Shown here: in pieces, positions 1-10,904 of the stretch
Layout: the number at the start of each line of letters is the position of its first letter
Position numbering within the stretch: position 1 is the stretch's first letter
Origin: Hypericum androsaemum
Taxonomy: Eukaryota; Streptophyta; Magnoliopsida; Malpighiales; Hypericaceae
NCBI GenBank assembly: GCA_963995505.1
Contig: OZ023184.1
Location: forward strand, 15,746,228 to 15,810,227
Length of the DNA stretch: 64,000 bases
Reading direction: 5' to 3'
Program-made: the position numbers and the translations under genes
Notes under the pieces: generated by a model
What the model saw: only the letters and a program-made list of their open reading frames with translations
Told to the model about the DNA's origin: nothing
The model's database searches: none

Positions 1-590
1 AGAAAAACATAACAAAAGGAACAAGCGGAAAAGATGAAACTAAAGAGGAGCCAAGCTTATTAGTCTAACAAACAACAAAGAAAAAATAAAACATAACAAA
101 AGGAAGGAATGAAAAATATGAAACTAATCAGGAGCCGAGCTTATTAAAACAAACAACAAAGAAAAAAATCAAAAAGAAAAACATAACAAAAGGAAGGTGC
201 GTAAAAGATGAAACTAAAGAGAAGTCTAACTTATAAAAACAAACAATGAAGAAAAAAAAGAAAAAATATCAAAGAAAGGAGCAAAAAAGATGAAACTAAA
301 GAGGAGCCGAGCATATTAGAACTAAAAATGAAGGAAAAAACCAAAAAGAAAAATATTATAACAAAAGGAAGCAGCAGAAAAGATGAAACTAAAGAGGAGC
401 CGAACGTATTAGAACAAACAACAAAGGAAAAAACCAAGAAGAAAAATATGAAAAAGGAATAACAATAAAGGAAAAACCAAAAGAAAAACATAACAAAAGG
501 AAAGAGCGGAAAAGATGAAACTAAAGAGGAGCCGAGCTTATCAAAGCAAACAATAAAGGAAAAAACCAAAAAGGAAAAAATAACAAAAGA
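1..590. repeat. AT-rich tandem array, unit about 82-93 bp
   Basis: The core GATGAAACTAAAGAGGAGCC recurs at about 33, 115, 205, 287, 380 and 510, with an A-rich spacer (AACAAACAACAAAGG, CATAACAAAAGGAAGG) between cores. Spacing is about 82-130 bp and copies differ by substitutions and small indels. Apparent reading frames here are by-products of the repeat. The array continues past the left window edge. The same unit returns at 905-1230, 1720-2165 and 42105-42465. Confidence 0.85.
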
Positions 591-816
591 TTGTCGCGGA
601 GGCGGAGGCGGCGTGTCCAATTCATCCTTTCCCCACTCAGTGCCTTTAGTGGAGGCTGCCACAAGTGTGGCACTTATGACCACTTCGCTCGAGAATGCCA
701 TGAAGGCGGAGGCAACATGTCTGGCTCATCCTCCCCCCTCCCCGGTGCCTTTAGTGAAATCTGCCACAAGTGTGGCTCTCCTGGCCACTCCGTTTAGGAG
801 TGTCGTGAAGGTAAGC
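591..816 (+). pseudogene. CCHC zinc-knuckle protein fragment
   Basis: A glycine-rich start is followed by two CX2CX4HX4C knuckles of the kind found in plant cold-shock/glycine-rich zinc-knuckle proteins, which bind nucleic acid. Knuckle 1 reads CHKCGTYDHFARECHEGG. Knuckle 2 reads CHKCGSPGHSV, then a TAG stop at 795-797, then ECREG, so the second knuckle is broken. There is no start codon in frame and no complete gene. The fragment is inserted between two blocks of the AT-rich array. A second copy at 42470-42700 carries the same TAG, so the stop predates duplication of this block. Confidence 0.7.
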
Positions 817-904
817 TTGGTAGGCCTGAATGTAGTTTTGCGAAATTTTTTCCAATCGATGAGTTTTTGCTCCTTATTTTGCACTCTTACTTCCCTTTTT
901 CTGT

Positions 905-1230
905 AGCTGAAGAAGCAGATAAGATGAAACTAAAGAGAAGTCAAACTTATTAAAACAAACAATAAAGAATAACATTACAAAAGGAATAAGCAGAAAATAT
1001 GAAACTGAAGAGGAGTCGAACTTATTAAAACAAACAACAAAGAAAAAAATAACAAAAGGAAGGAACATAAAAGATGAAACTAAAGAGGAGCCGAGTTTAT
1101 TAAAAGAAAAAACAACAAAAATTTCCAAAAATAAAAAATAACAGAAGGAAGGAACAGACAAGATGAAAATAATAAATAAGGAGCCGAGATTATTAAAACA
1201 AACAACAAAGCAAAAAACCAAAAAAAATGA
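905..1230. repeat. AT-rich tandem array, second block
   Basis: Several degenerate units of the 82-93 bp repeat, with GATGAAACT-type cores at about 922, 998, 1073 and 1161. It follows the zinc-knuckle fragment directly. Confidence 0.75.
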
Positions 1231-1719
1231 ACAGAAAAATGGATTTTTCTCAAAAATAAAACTACCTAAAATACTTATACGAATTACCAATAACCTAATT
1301 AATTAGTGCACTTAACTAATTTATAATCCAACAACTAAGACTTTAAAAGAAGGCCATACTTCCTAATTACACTTGGTCTCAATTTTTTTGTAGCACTTCT
1401 GATTTATAAAAAGTTTTGTCGATTTAGTATACTATATAAAACAAACGCCAAAGGACATGGGAGCAATTGTTTTTTTTTGAATTTATTTAAAATGAAGAAT
1501 TTCATCTATGGAAAAAAGGTAAGGCAACCACTACACAGAACATTTTACTTGTAGAGGCGTTGGCAGAAGGTGAAATGCGAGACTTTTGACTTTACTCAAA
1601 TAATATATTTAGTACAAAAAGGTTCTCATATTTTATTTGTACCTTTATTAACTTTGATATTTGTACCTTTAAATTGTTATTTTATAATTTTTTTTAATTG
1701 ATCTACAAAAGTTAGGCCA
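1231..1719. other. AT-rich spacer, no gene seen
   Basis: The spacer is AT-rich with short homopolymers. I see no open frame, RNA gene or recognisable element. It separates two blocks of the tandem array. Confidence 0.5.
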
Positions 1720-2165
1720 AAAAACTAAAGAGGAGCCGAGCTTATTATAACAAATAACAACAAAAAAATCCAAAATGAAAAAATAACAAAAGGAAGGAGC
1801 AGAAAAAATGAAACTAAAGAGGAGCCGAGCTTATTAAAATAAACAACAAAGGAAAAAACCAAAAAGAAAAACATAACAAAAGGAAGGAGCGGAAAAGATG
1901 AAACTAAAGAGAAGCCAAGCTTATTAGAACAAACAACAAAGGAAAAAATAAAAACATAACAAAAGGAAGGAATGGAAAAGATGAAACTAATCAGGAGCCG
2001 AGCTTATTAAAATAAATAACACAGCAAAAAAAAAACACAACAAAAGGGCGGAATGGAAAAGATGAAACTAAAGAAGAACCAAGCTTATTAAAACAAACAA
2101 CAAAGGAAAAAACAAAAAAAACAAAAGGAAGGTGCGGAAAAGATGAAACTAAAGAGGAGCCTAAC
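1720..2165. repeat. AT-rich tandem array, third block
   Basis: About five units of the 82-93 bp repeat, with cores at about 1725, 1808, 1898, 1981, 2061 and 2143. The array stops where the NHL pseudogene region begins. Confidence 0.8.
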
Positions 2166-2317
2166 TATGCCAAAAACGCCAACACCCCAAAGTTTCAATC
2201 TTTCCTATCAGAACCAAAAAAAGCTTCCATTTTTTTTTGCAAAAAACTTTTATCTTTACTAGTGGGTACAAAGAATATCAAGCCTACATCAAAGCTCCAA
2301 ACTTCAAGATCAAACCA

Positions 2318-2870
2318 CCCTCAATACCTCCAGAGTCCAGTGTTGGTGATCTTTCTAATTACGTGGTTCGCCTTATGAGCACTATAAAAATTCCCTCTAA
2401 ATATCACAGCAAAGCTCCTGGCCCAGTTGAATCGGGCCGAACACGACTCACCATCTTCAAACCCGGCCCCATCTCTGGCTAACCTCTCCCCCACCCCATC
2501 TTCTGGGTGCCAAAAAACCAACATGAGAAAATCAAACTAACAAAGTTAAAATTTTCATATCCAACCTAAAAAATTACTCTTGCATCTAGCAATTTGCATG
2601 GGGTTTGACTTTGCTAATGCGCAATAAAGCGAGAAATCGTGCGATCACACGAGATCAACTACTCTGATACCATGTACAAAAGTAAGTACCTTGGAGAGAC
2701 ACAGTACATAAGGAACTAGTAGAGGAGTCGATGACGAGGAGACGGGGCGAGCCTGGAATTGAGAGGAAGGAGAAAGCGTTAATCTTGAGCTTGTTGCATT
2801 TGATGGGTGTGGTCACGGTGTACCCTTCTTCGACTGGCCACAACAGTGACTGTGGCCAACAGGTCACCTC
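2318..2870 (-). pseudogene. NHL-domain protein pseudogene, copy 1
   Basis: Two exon-like pieces match the recalled signature of plant NHL-repeat (beta-propeller) proteins. The right piece (about 2690-2870) reads EEGYTVTTPI, KLKI and PRLLVIDSS, the N-terminal part, and ends at a plausible donor (CCAAG then GTACTT). The left piece (about 2318-2500) follows a CACCCAG acceptor and reads GFEDGE, then SARF, RSFAV, GNFYSA and NHVIRKITN. It then hits a stop. Later exons are not seen; the tandem array lies where they would be. Copy 2 is at 42790-44430 and a trace of copy 3 at 59935-60025. The family assignment is from memory, without a search. Confidence 0.7.
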
Positions 2871-2944
2871 TAAGGACAAAGCTGAAAAAAAAAGCAAGTG
2901 GAGCGACCGAGTCGGCCGGCCAATCGATCGGTTAACCATTTTTT

Positions 2945-3418
2945 AAGGTTTTCAAATACGACCCGGAGAGCGACCCGCTCTTATCTCCAGATCATATTTT
3001 AACTGCTCTGACCAGTTAGACCACCGGTCGGACCGGTACTATATATATTAAAATATATATTTATTAATATTTTAATTATTCCTATCCGACAACCCCAATT
3101 TTTTCTTTCTTTTTTGACCCACCATAACCTTGAAATCCTAAAAAATAGAAAATATTCGACCAAACATGATTTTTCTCTTTTTATTACACTTTGGTCGATT
3201 TTTTCGTTCAAAATATCTAACCAATCCTGATTTTTTTGTCAAAATATCTAACTAACTCTAATTTTTTAGTTCAACCTTACAAACCAGAAAAATGGAGTAA
3301 AAAATTTGGACAAACCACCTGGTCCGACCATTTTTTAGGTGGTTGGTAAGGTTGGCAGTTTTATGGCCATACCCGGTACGCTCTCCTGACCGAATCGGAC
3401 CGCATATTTAATAACCTT
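2945..3418. mobile_element. Possible hAT-like MITE
   Basis: The ends are imperfect inverted repeats (AAGGTTTTCAAATACG on the left; the right end reads AAGGTTATTAAATATG on the other strand). ATTTTTT lies at or next to both edges, which is too simple to prove a target duplication. The GACCGG and GGTCCGACCATTTTTTAG motifs inside resemble the better-defined element at 58698-59120, so the two are probably one family. No coding capacity. Confidence 0.4.
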
Positions 3419-3990
3419 GATTTTTTTTATCTTTAATCTAATCATAGTGATACATGATACAATATTATTCGTTAAAATAGATACTGGTAGATATTAATTG
3501 TGTTGTTATAAAAATTAAAGTTATCTTTTAATAAAATTAAAAATTAATTTTTTTTAAGTTCTCTATAAACAAAGCCCAATATTAACATATTTGATGAACA
3601 GTCTAAATTTCTCTCTTAAATATGATTTAATTGAGCATATATGGCAAAAATTTGACACCGATAATTAAATATATAATTTGCATCTTCTGTATTTATAATT
3701 TATTATTTTTGGCATCATTTATAGCTTGATTTTTTTTTTGCAATTTTGTATTACAATTTTTATAATCTTAATTTTTTAACTTTATTATATTTTTTATTAT
3801 AATTACGACCGCATAATTTTAGTATATTTGTTTTTTTGTTGTAAATATAAATTGATAATAGATAAGAGAAAAATTAATTTTTTTATTTGATAAACCTAGT
3901 AAATTTTTTGGTTGAGTTCGATTGCATAAATATTAATTATTTATTTAGTAATTGGTTACCAGCCACGCACCCACCGTGGGTGGTCTTCCG
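3419..3990. other. AT-rich intergenic stretch
   Basis: Very AT-rich sequence with poly-T tracts. I see no gene or structured element. Confidence 0.5.
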
Positions 3991-4015
3991 AGACAAACTC
4001 GGCCCCCGGTGTTTA

Positions 4016-4211
4016 GAGAGAGAGAGAGACTACAACAGAGTAAACCAAAAGAACAGCCGCAATTGATAATTTGAAGCAGGACAAGATGAGGAAAGGAGAA
4101 GACAAGGGGTCAACGTGGTAGATGAGGAAGGAGAAGAGAAGGAGGGCGGAGACCGGCGTTGGCGAGGCCATCGAGATTCGGGGAGAAGAGAGAGAGAGAG
4201 AGAGAGAGAGT
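4016..4211. repeat. Two (GA)n microsatellites
   Basis: GA tracts lie at about 4016-4029 and 4187-4210, in purine-rich sequence. Frames crossing them give low-complexity peptides and were not called as genes. Confidence 0.8.
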
Positions 4212-4279
4212 GGAGTGTGATCCCTGTTACTTCAGGGCAATGTTGTTCTGGATACTTATTTGGTTGTCGCAATGGAATT

Positions 4280-4935
4280 TTTTCAATTAAATCCTTTAGT
4301 ACGAAGATTAGTTCTTTTTTGAGGAACTATAGTTGGACAAAGCAACACATGGATGGTGTTCGGTCGCCATCCTGCTCCTATACTATATTTTGTCCCCGGT
4401 GATATAAGACTTAACAATTTAGAGATTATTTTTTCAACAATTTTTATTTATTTATAAGAATTAACAATCATTCAGATAAAACCCATATGGGACTTGCGGT
4501 TTCATACGAAAACTTGATATGGTAAAATTTAACAGAAAAAATAATCATTTAAAATTTATCATATGATAAAAGCTAACTATTAGATATACCTAATTATGTA
4601 ATTGTGCCAAAAAATATTTGGTCTAACAATACAAAGCATAGTAAAAATTAACGACGTTCAGGTTCAAGTAGGTTACCACCTATTATCATTCATGATTGTG
4701 AAATTTTCGGAAATAATTGGGATGGAGCAATTGTCCCATATCGGAATCTTTGAGATTTCCGTAAGATGTTAGGTCCCAACCTCAATTAATGATCTGTCCA
4801 TGTGGTCCTTTCAATTACATGAGGTCACAGCATGCAGATGAGCTGATGTTGAAACATCAAGGAGCCATCATTGATTTCTTTGAGTTCATTTAATTGTGTC
4901 GGAGAAATAGCATTAATTAAGCACATATTGAACCT
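4280..4935. repeat. Segment duplicated at 60270-60835
   Basis: Several blocks match the far end of the window in the same orientation: around GGACAAAGCAACACATGGA, CATATGGGACTTGCGGTTTC, and a long nearly identical stretch from GATGGAGCAATTGTCCCATA to AGCACATATTGAACCTC. No gene is recognised in it. It marks the right-hand end of a duplicated unit: here the tail of the left unit, there the tail of unit 2. Confidence 0.8.
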
Positions 4936-4944
4936 CCTTATTAC

Positions 4945-5263
4945 GGGACCGAATTTTGTCCTAGAGACCAAATCCAATACGGTGTTGGAGGATTTTTATT
5001 GAAAAATACGAGAGGACTATTTTGCAAAAATGCAGAAATAAGGGAGGCAAAATAAAAAAAGTTCACAACCATTAAATCGTAACTGGGTAAACTATTGAAT
5101 CGTAAATGGGTAACTGGAACGGTCCCGATTTATCCGGGACGGGAAAAAATGGACCATTGAATCATAATTAGGTAGACCATTGAATCATAACTAAATAAAC
5201 TATTGAATCATAACTAAATAAACTATTGGATCGTCCAGGAAGATCCTGGTTGGATTTGGCCTC
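4945..5263. mobile_element. Mutator-like MITE, family 2, 3'-truncated
   Basis: It starts GGGACCGAATTTTGTCC and contains repeats of a unit of about 23 bp (ATTGAATCATAACTAAATAA and variants). It matches the element at 33816-34179 in reverse orientation. The copy of the flank at 60835 reads through without it, so this is an insertion. The right terminal repeat is missing: after TTGGATTTGGCC the expected end is not present, and no target duplication is found. Confidence 0.65.
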
Positions 5264-5416
5264 GTAAGACTATGGGGTCAATGCTCTACTACTAATAAAG
5301 TTGCAATATTTTTCTTTCTCAAAACACTTGCCTATCTTTTCTTCTTTATTGTATTAATCTCTCTCCTGAAAATATTTGTCCTTTCTAAGAACGTGCATCT
5401 CTTCCGTAAGGATTTT

Positions 5417-5868
5417 GGGTCTGGATTGGGCACGGAATGCTCAGATTCCGAACCGTTCGGAATGAAGACACGCGGGGACTTTTTTGCAAACGCGCTAAAA
5501 TACGGGGACCAAAATGAAAAAAACCACGCACAAACGCAGGCCGGATACAAATGCCATTATCACACAACTGTGCATGCCAATATCACATAACTGTGCATGC
5601 CACTATCACATAACTGCGCATGCCAGTGTGACCTTTTTGCAAAAATGCTAAAATATGGGGGACCAAAATGAAAAAAACCACGCGCGCCATTATCATCAAC
5701 GGGGACTTGCCACTATCAAAAATACACATGCCATTATCACATAACTGCGCTTGCCATTATCACATAACTGCACTTGCCATTATCACATAACTGCGCTTGC
5801 CACTGCGGTCCCCTTTCACTCCAAACCGTACGGAATCGATTCCTTCACTCCGTGCTCAATCCAAACCC
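5417..5868. mobile_element. Mutator-like MITE, family 1, copy 1
   Basis: The terminal inverted repeats are GGGTCTGGATTGGGCACGG and, on the opposite strand at the right end, GGGTTTGGATTGAGCACGG. They are flanked by 9-bp target duplications AAGGATTTT (5408-5416) and AAGAATTTT (5869-5877), with one mismatch. Nine-base duplications are typical of Mutator-like elements. The interior has direct 23-bp repeats built on CCATTATCACATAACTG. No transposase is encoded. Relatives are at 43908-44323 and 47154-47583. Confidence 0.88.
5540..5800. repeat. 23-bp minisatellite inside family-1 MITE
   Basis: Three and then four copies of a 23-bp unit beginning TGCCATTATCACATAACTGC lie in two clusters, separated by sequence shared by all family members. 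The other two copies of the MITE carry fewer, more diverged units. Confidence 0.8.
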
Positions 5869-5877
5869 AAGAATTTT

Positions 5878-6600
5878 AGGCGTAGATATGAACATATAAG
5901 ATATAAAATCGAGCAGATCATAAGAATTTATCTATACCAAAATTGTCGACGAAGAATTTTCATTCGAAAGCAGATGTTACGATGTACATCATTTTGGATA
6001 ACTATTGTAAATAACTATGATTTTAATTAATGATATTATTACTATCGAATAACTTGCCATAATTTTTTGGGGGTCAAAAATCAAGTTGTCGCACGTCCTT
6101 ATGCATTGTCCATTTTCATCTAGAATTTGGAACTTTTTGTGCATGATATGGGGTTTAATTGGTGCTGCGGAATGAAGCTTAGTGATGCATTTCTGTTGGT
6201 AAAATGAATCGGGAGGTATGGAGCTGACTATTCAGTACTATATCGTGGGGTATATGGAGACATCAAAATAATAATATCTTTAAGTGTGCGAGGTGCAGCC
6301 GAGAGTTTCCGATTTATTCAATCTTTTTAAGCTTGAGAATAATCTTTTTTACGATGCCGCGGATTCTTTATCCGTTGGATTAGACTCCAGCAACGTGAAC
6401 GTTAAAATTTCAATTGTTAAAGTTAGTTACGTCCCTTCCAACAACGTAAATGTTGAGATTTCGACTTCAAACATAACATAAACATACTGCATTAAGTTAA
6501 TGAGACCATGGAAGATGGTAATAAAAGCAGTCGCGCACTTTTCCATTGATGTAGAACTAATTGAAATTGAAGTAGCGGAATAGCATGGAGGGTGTGCTTT
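5878..6600. other. Intergenic, no gene recognised
   Basis: The stretch holds only short open frames (for example 6284-6481) with no recognisable motif. Confidence 0.5.
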
Positions 6601-6601
6601 A

Positions 6602-7771
6602 TTTTTTTTGCGATAGGACGGTGTAGTTTAAAAACTATCAATCAAGTCCAATTTATTTCAAAAATTATCAACCTACGGTTCCGACTTAGTCTGGGTTATT
6701 TTTGAACCTAGCTGGACGACCACGTCATTAAAACATGTTTGCGGGTTTAAAATGATATGGCAGGTGCCTAAATATCAAAGCAATCCTCGTTTTATTGTAA
6801 AATTTTAAAAACTCCTTCTTCCCCAACCTCTCTCCATCCCCAACCTATCTCAGCCCTAACCTTAACTAACAGCAATCATAATTCCTAAACCATCCTCTTC
6901 AGGTTTAATTACCCCATGCATTTTCATTCATCAAAGACCTAATTCCCAATTTCCTTTCGCACTTTCTCCCACCCTAACCCTAATTTGGCCCCAGAAATGA
7001 CGACGAGGGGGAGCAAATCGGAGAAGGTGAAGATGATATTCCAGCAATTTGACGCCAACCGCGTCAGCAGCCTCAACTACGACGAGATGGCGATGCTCGT
7101 CGTCACCGTCAACCCCCCTCGTCAAGTTCAGCGACGAGCAGATCAATGCCATCCTCGATGAGGTTTTTTGCACCTACGTTGAGTTTATCGACAGCGACTG
7201 GGGGCTCATCACTGACGGCCTCCCCGGACCTACGACGTCGACGCTCTCGAGCACGAAGTCTAGGACGACGCAGGGGCCAGCAAAGGCGGGATCTTGGAGG
7301 AGGCATCATCATCCTCCATTGCGGACATCACGGAGACACAGGAGAAGCAGCAGACGATGGCGTGGGCAGTGTCCCCAAACCACGGCATCGTGTTCGACAA
7401 CACGTGTTCAACTGCATGATTATGCTATTTTTGTTAAGGAATTAGGGGTTTTTGGGAGTAGGGCAAATGGGGTTGGATGGTAGGGGTGAGAAAGGTTAGG
7501 GCTAAGAAAGGTTGGGGGTGGAGAGAGGTTGGGGAATAAGGGGTTTTTGAAAATTTTTAATAAAATGAGGATTGTTTTGATATTTAGCTATATGCCACAT
7601 CATTTTAGATCCGTGGATGTGGCGGGCCAAAACGCACATATTTTAATGACGTGGTCGTCCAGCTAGGTTCGAAAATAACCTGGACCAAGTTGGGACCGTA
7701 GGTTGATAATTTTTGAAATAACTTGGACCTAATTGATGGTTTTTAAACCACACGGTCCTATCGCAAAAAAG
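6602..7771. mobile_element. Pack-type element with about 300-bp inverted repeats
   Basis: The left arm (6605-6900) and right arm (7430-7771) are inverted copies. Both outer ends read TTTTTTGCGATAGGAC and continue through TTATCAACCTACGGT, CTAGCTGGACGACCACGTCA and CCCCAACCTCTC. The approximately 500 bp between the arms holds a host-gene fragment (6997-7408). This layout, long terminal inverted repeats around host coding sequence without transposase, is that of a Pack-MULE or similar non-autonomous DNA transposon. I could not define a target duplication, so the superfamily is inferred. Confidence 0.75.
6997..7408 (+). pseudogene. Captured 5' fragment of EF-hand/TPR protein gene
   Basis: The ATG at 6997 opens MTTRGSKSEKVKMIFQQFDA, which matches the recalled N-terminus of plant calcium-binding tetratricopeptide proteins (Arabidopsis At1g05150/At2g32450 type). 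After a frame change near 7115 it continues KFSDEQINAILDEVF. After further frame changes it reads EEASSSSIADIT and AWAVSPNHGIVFDN, in the family's order. The remaining TPR-bearing part is absent. EF-hand positions are degraded, and several stops and frameshifts rule out function. It sits between the two inverted arms of the surrounding element. Confidence 0.8.
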
Positions 7772-8707
7772 GTAAAATTATAGGGTACTAAATAGTACTT
7801 TTCCCATATATATTTTCTCCGAGGCGCTCCTTCCTAGGCATCCCCATCTCCTCCGTTCCTCCCCTCCCTCTTCCTCTTCATCTCGTCCCCTCCTCCCCCA
7901 AAATTCTGTTTGAGTGTCGTCTCTCCTCTTCCTTCGGGAGGACTGCCGGTGTCCTCCCCCTTGCCAATTTTCCTCCATCGTGTTATGCGAGCTCTGATGG
8001 CCTCTTTCCTCGTGGTTGTGGTTTCCCCTTGCCCGGGGCTTCTCCTGGCTTTGTCGTCATCTTTTGCAGGTGGGATTTGGACGGTTGTCTTCCTCCTTTG
8101 GCAGATGCCCCTTTGGGGCTTGGTGTCCGCCTTTTTCTGTAGGTGCGATTGGGAGTCGGGAGTTTCTGGGTTGGTGGCGCAGTGGCCGTCGGGGGTGGCT
8201 GAGGGATCCGGTCTGTGGCGGGTGGTCTACGGTGTTTGGATGTCTGAGTTTGGGCTCTCTGTTTTTGCCTTTTGCGCTCTCCCCGGTGTCTCTTTGATGC
8301 GTCCTCTTGCTCGCCCCCCCGGGGACATGGTCAGCCTTTTTGGAGCCACTTTTGATGGGCGAGCAGTGGGGTAGCCGTCGGAGGTGGCAGGGGGTAAACC
8401 GGAGTTGTGGTGCCAGAGCTTTGGGGCCGGTCTGGTCCTGGGTTTCGCCGGTGGCGAGGCGGTAGGGTTCTCCGCATTTTTGGTTTGTGCCGGGCCTGTT
8501 TCAGGTTTGGGCCTCTATGGGCCTTCTCCTTGGCTGGCATTTTCAGACTTCTTTCCCGGTTTGAGCTTCAGGCGCAGTGAGCTTTGGTGGGCCTTTTGTG
8601 TATTTTTGGTGTTGCACTTTTTTGCACGCTTTGGTGTAATCTTTGGTTGTGTCTCTAATTTTAGAGACACTTTTGGTGTAGTGCATTCGTGCACATTGTG
8701 GTATTTT
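7772..8707. other. GT-rich unassigned region
   Basis: A pyrimidine-rich stretch (7820-7990) is followed by G/T-rich sequence to about 8690. The longest open frame (7910-8374, +, 154 codons) has no ATG start and a biased, unrecognisable translation rich in V, L, F, G and S. It may be an untranslated or decayed transposon part. I assign no function. Confidence 0.4.
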
Positions 8708-10405
8708 CAAGTCCCTGACCTTTGGTCACCCTCTTCCTAGGGTCCCTGACTTTTAGAAAATGATTGTCCCGTCCCCATATTTGATGATAATAGACTCTCG
8801 GGTCCCTGTAGCCAGAATATTCCTTTTTCTCCGGTGAACCTCCACTTGAAATGAGCAAAATACCCCTCCCACTTAAAAAACAAAAAATTCTCTCCCCTCA
8901 CCTTTTTCCTGAATTCATCTTCAACTCCACCTTCAATCAAAACTTAAAAATAATTGAATCAAAACTTAAACAACCCTAATTTTAAAATCCAACTCAAGAA
9001 CACCAAATCCACAACCATAATTTAATCAAGCTTTTCCTTTCCACGTCCGTCGTCAAGCTCCTTTTAGGTCATCAAATTAGATGACACTATTAATAGATAG
9101 AAACACCATTAACAGGCTGGAGCTTGAAAACAACAAAACCAAAACCCAGCCCGAAACTGAAACCCAGCCCAGGAGCACGAGAAAGCAATAGTGAACGGGG
9201 AGCTGCACCTCGCCGATGATGTGGAGCTGGTGCCGGAGGAGGTCATAGTTCCGGTGGATCGAGTCACCGAGGGAGTTCTCCACCGGGAGCATCGCCCAGT
9301 TTGCGATCCACAGCTGAACCGCCCAGAATACCACCTCGAACTGGTCGCATGGGATTGCCTCGCGCCACATCTTTCCCTTGTTGAAGAAACCGTAGCCCTT
9401 TCCCCGAGCTACTCCCGGTCGAACCCTGGCCTCGCCATGGTCTCTAACCGCTCTCTCTCTGGCTCCCTGGTCCGTCCCAATAGTTTATTCCCCTCCAGGC
9501 AGAGCCTAGCAACCGCCGTTGCCCAACTGGACCGCGATCGCGCCACGGAGGTAAGGGTTGCTTCATCTCCTCTAGAATATAATGCGGCGGATTGCATTTG
9601 TTGGATTGTGAGGCACCGGTGATTTTGTTAGGGAGCAGACGAAGGGAGGACGGGGCCGTCGTGGGATGAGGGGGTGGGGGTAGTGGAAGAACAGAAAGGG
9701 AGCCAGTTGAGGGAGAGGATTGTGTTTGGGCTTGGGATTGAGTTGTTCGACGGCGGGGTGGTGTTGGCCAGAGGCTGGGTATTTACATTGGCGGTGGTCG
9801 TTGCTGTGTTTGTTTGTGCCGGGATGACGCCTCCTCCGAGATACGTGTCCCGGGTTTGCTTCGTCATCTTCGCCTTTGTGCCTATTTTTACATTGTAAGA
9901 TTGATTGCCGTTTCGCAGTTCGCTGGCTTGCATCGATGGTTTATGTTTGATCTCTATGTGTTAGGCGCATTTTGTTTATGTAATTTCATGTTAAAGAGGT
10001 TGGCTGTGGATTTCGGGATGGAGTGAACTATTGATCAGTTTTCTTCAAAAGAATGCCATCGAGTTGCAAATGGGGGTATCTCTGTGCTTTTGGGTGTAGT
10101 TTTGTTTGGGTTTGAGTTTCACTAAAAAAAAGGTTAGGGTTTGAGATTGGGTTTGAGTTTTAGTTAAAAGTTGGAGGAAGAAGATGAAGTGGGGAAGAAG
10201 ATGAAGTGGGGAAAGAAGATATATTTTGTTTTTAAGTGAGAGGGGTATTTTAGTCATTTCAAGTGGAGGTTCATCGGAGAAAAAGGAATATTCCGGCTCT
10301 AGAGACCCGAGAGTCTATTATCATCAAAACTTAGGGACGGGACAATCATTTTCCAAAAATCAGGGACCCTAGGGGGAGGGTGACCAAAGATCAGAAACTT
10401 GAGAG
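8708..10405. mobile_element. Pack-type element carrying an arogenate dehydratase piece
   Basis: The left arm (about 8717-8960) and right arm (about 10130-10405) are inverted copies sharing CCTGACCTTTGGTCACC-like ends, AAAATGATTGTCCCGTCCC, GATAATAGACTCTCGGGTC and GAACCTCCACTTGAAATGA. The left end seems to lack the terminal 20 or so bases present on the right. About 1.1 kb between the arms includes a fragment of a host enzyme gene at 9185-9362. The rest of the interior is unrecognised. No transposase. Confidence 0.75.
9185..9362 (-). pseudogene. Captured fragment of arogenate/prephenate dehydratase
   Basis: On the - strand about 59 codons read [28 protein letters not shown] and [13 protein letters not shown], the recalled signature of the plant ADT catalytic domain (last step of phenylalanine synthesis in plastids). 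The fragment is in frame, but it lacks the N-terminal transit region, the rest of the dehydratase domain and the ACT domain, and runs into unrelated sequence at both ends. It lies between the inverted arms of the surrounding element, which suggests transduplication. It can only be non-functional as an enzyme. Confidence 0.85.
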
Positions 10406-10904
10406 TAATTTGCCCTAAAATTTTACTTATTCAAAAAAAACTTCCTTGTAAAGATCTAACTTCTAAAATAAGAAATCTCATTCATAACAGGAAGATAAAA
10501 AAAAGTGAATATTTACCAAACCAGTTTCGCACTTTTAAGTAGGGATGTGAAATCTCAATTGGAATTATATTTTTCTGGTCGATTAGTTAGAATGACATTT
10601 ACCGTATATCTTTTTGCTCTATTATAATCTTTATTGTTTATTTCCAACATTATTATTTAATATGAAACATTTTTTTATTTTAATATGAAACATTGGAAGA
10701 GGAAAAAGACCAAGAAAAACTAAAAAGGAAAATAAATTTCCATTTAAGAATCTTAAGTTGGGGTCGGGCCTTCTGGACGGACCACGGTCGTTTAGCTAAT
10801 AACAAAGTTTTATTTTTAATTATAGCAATCTTACTATAATAAGAACCTCTTTTTTGGTGATTTGGTTCTACACTTGAAAATATCAAAATTATTTCTAGAA
10901 ATTA
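10406..10904. other. AT-rich stretch, no gene
   Basis: No open frame or repeat of note is seen. Confidence 0.5.

Noticed and set aside
231..701. Long - strand frame rich in F, S and L (also 874-1290)
   Set aside because: It is a translation of the AT-rich tandem array; the peptide repeats with the DNA unit and has no start evidence.
2662..2676. TGGTATCAGAG-like sequence on - (also at 43837-43851), resembling a retrotransposon primer site
   Set aside because: It lies in the intron of the NHL pseudogene just after a donor site, in both copies, with no LTR or gag next to it.
4030..4402. Overlapping + and - frames across the GA microsatellite
   Set aside because: Low-complexity SLSLSL/RERERE peptides from (GA)n.
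7910..8374. 154-codon + frame in the GT-rich region
   Set aside because: No ATG start, biased composition and an overlapping second open frame in the same DNA; kept only as an unassigned region.
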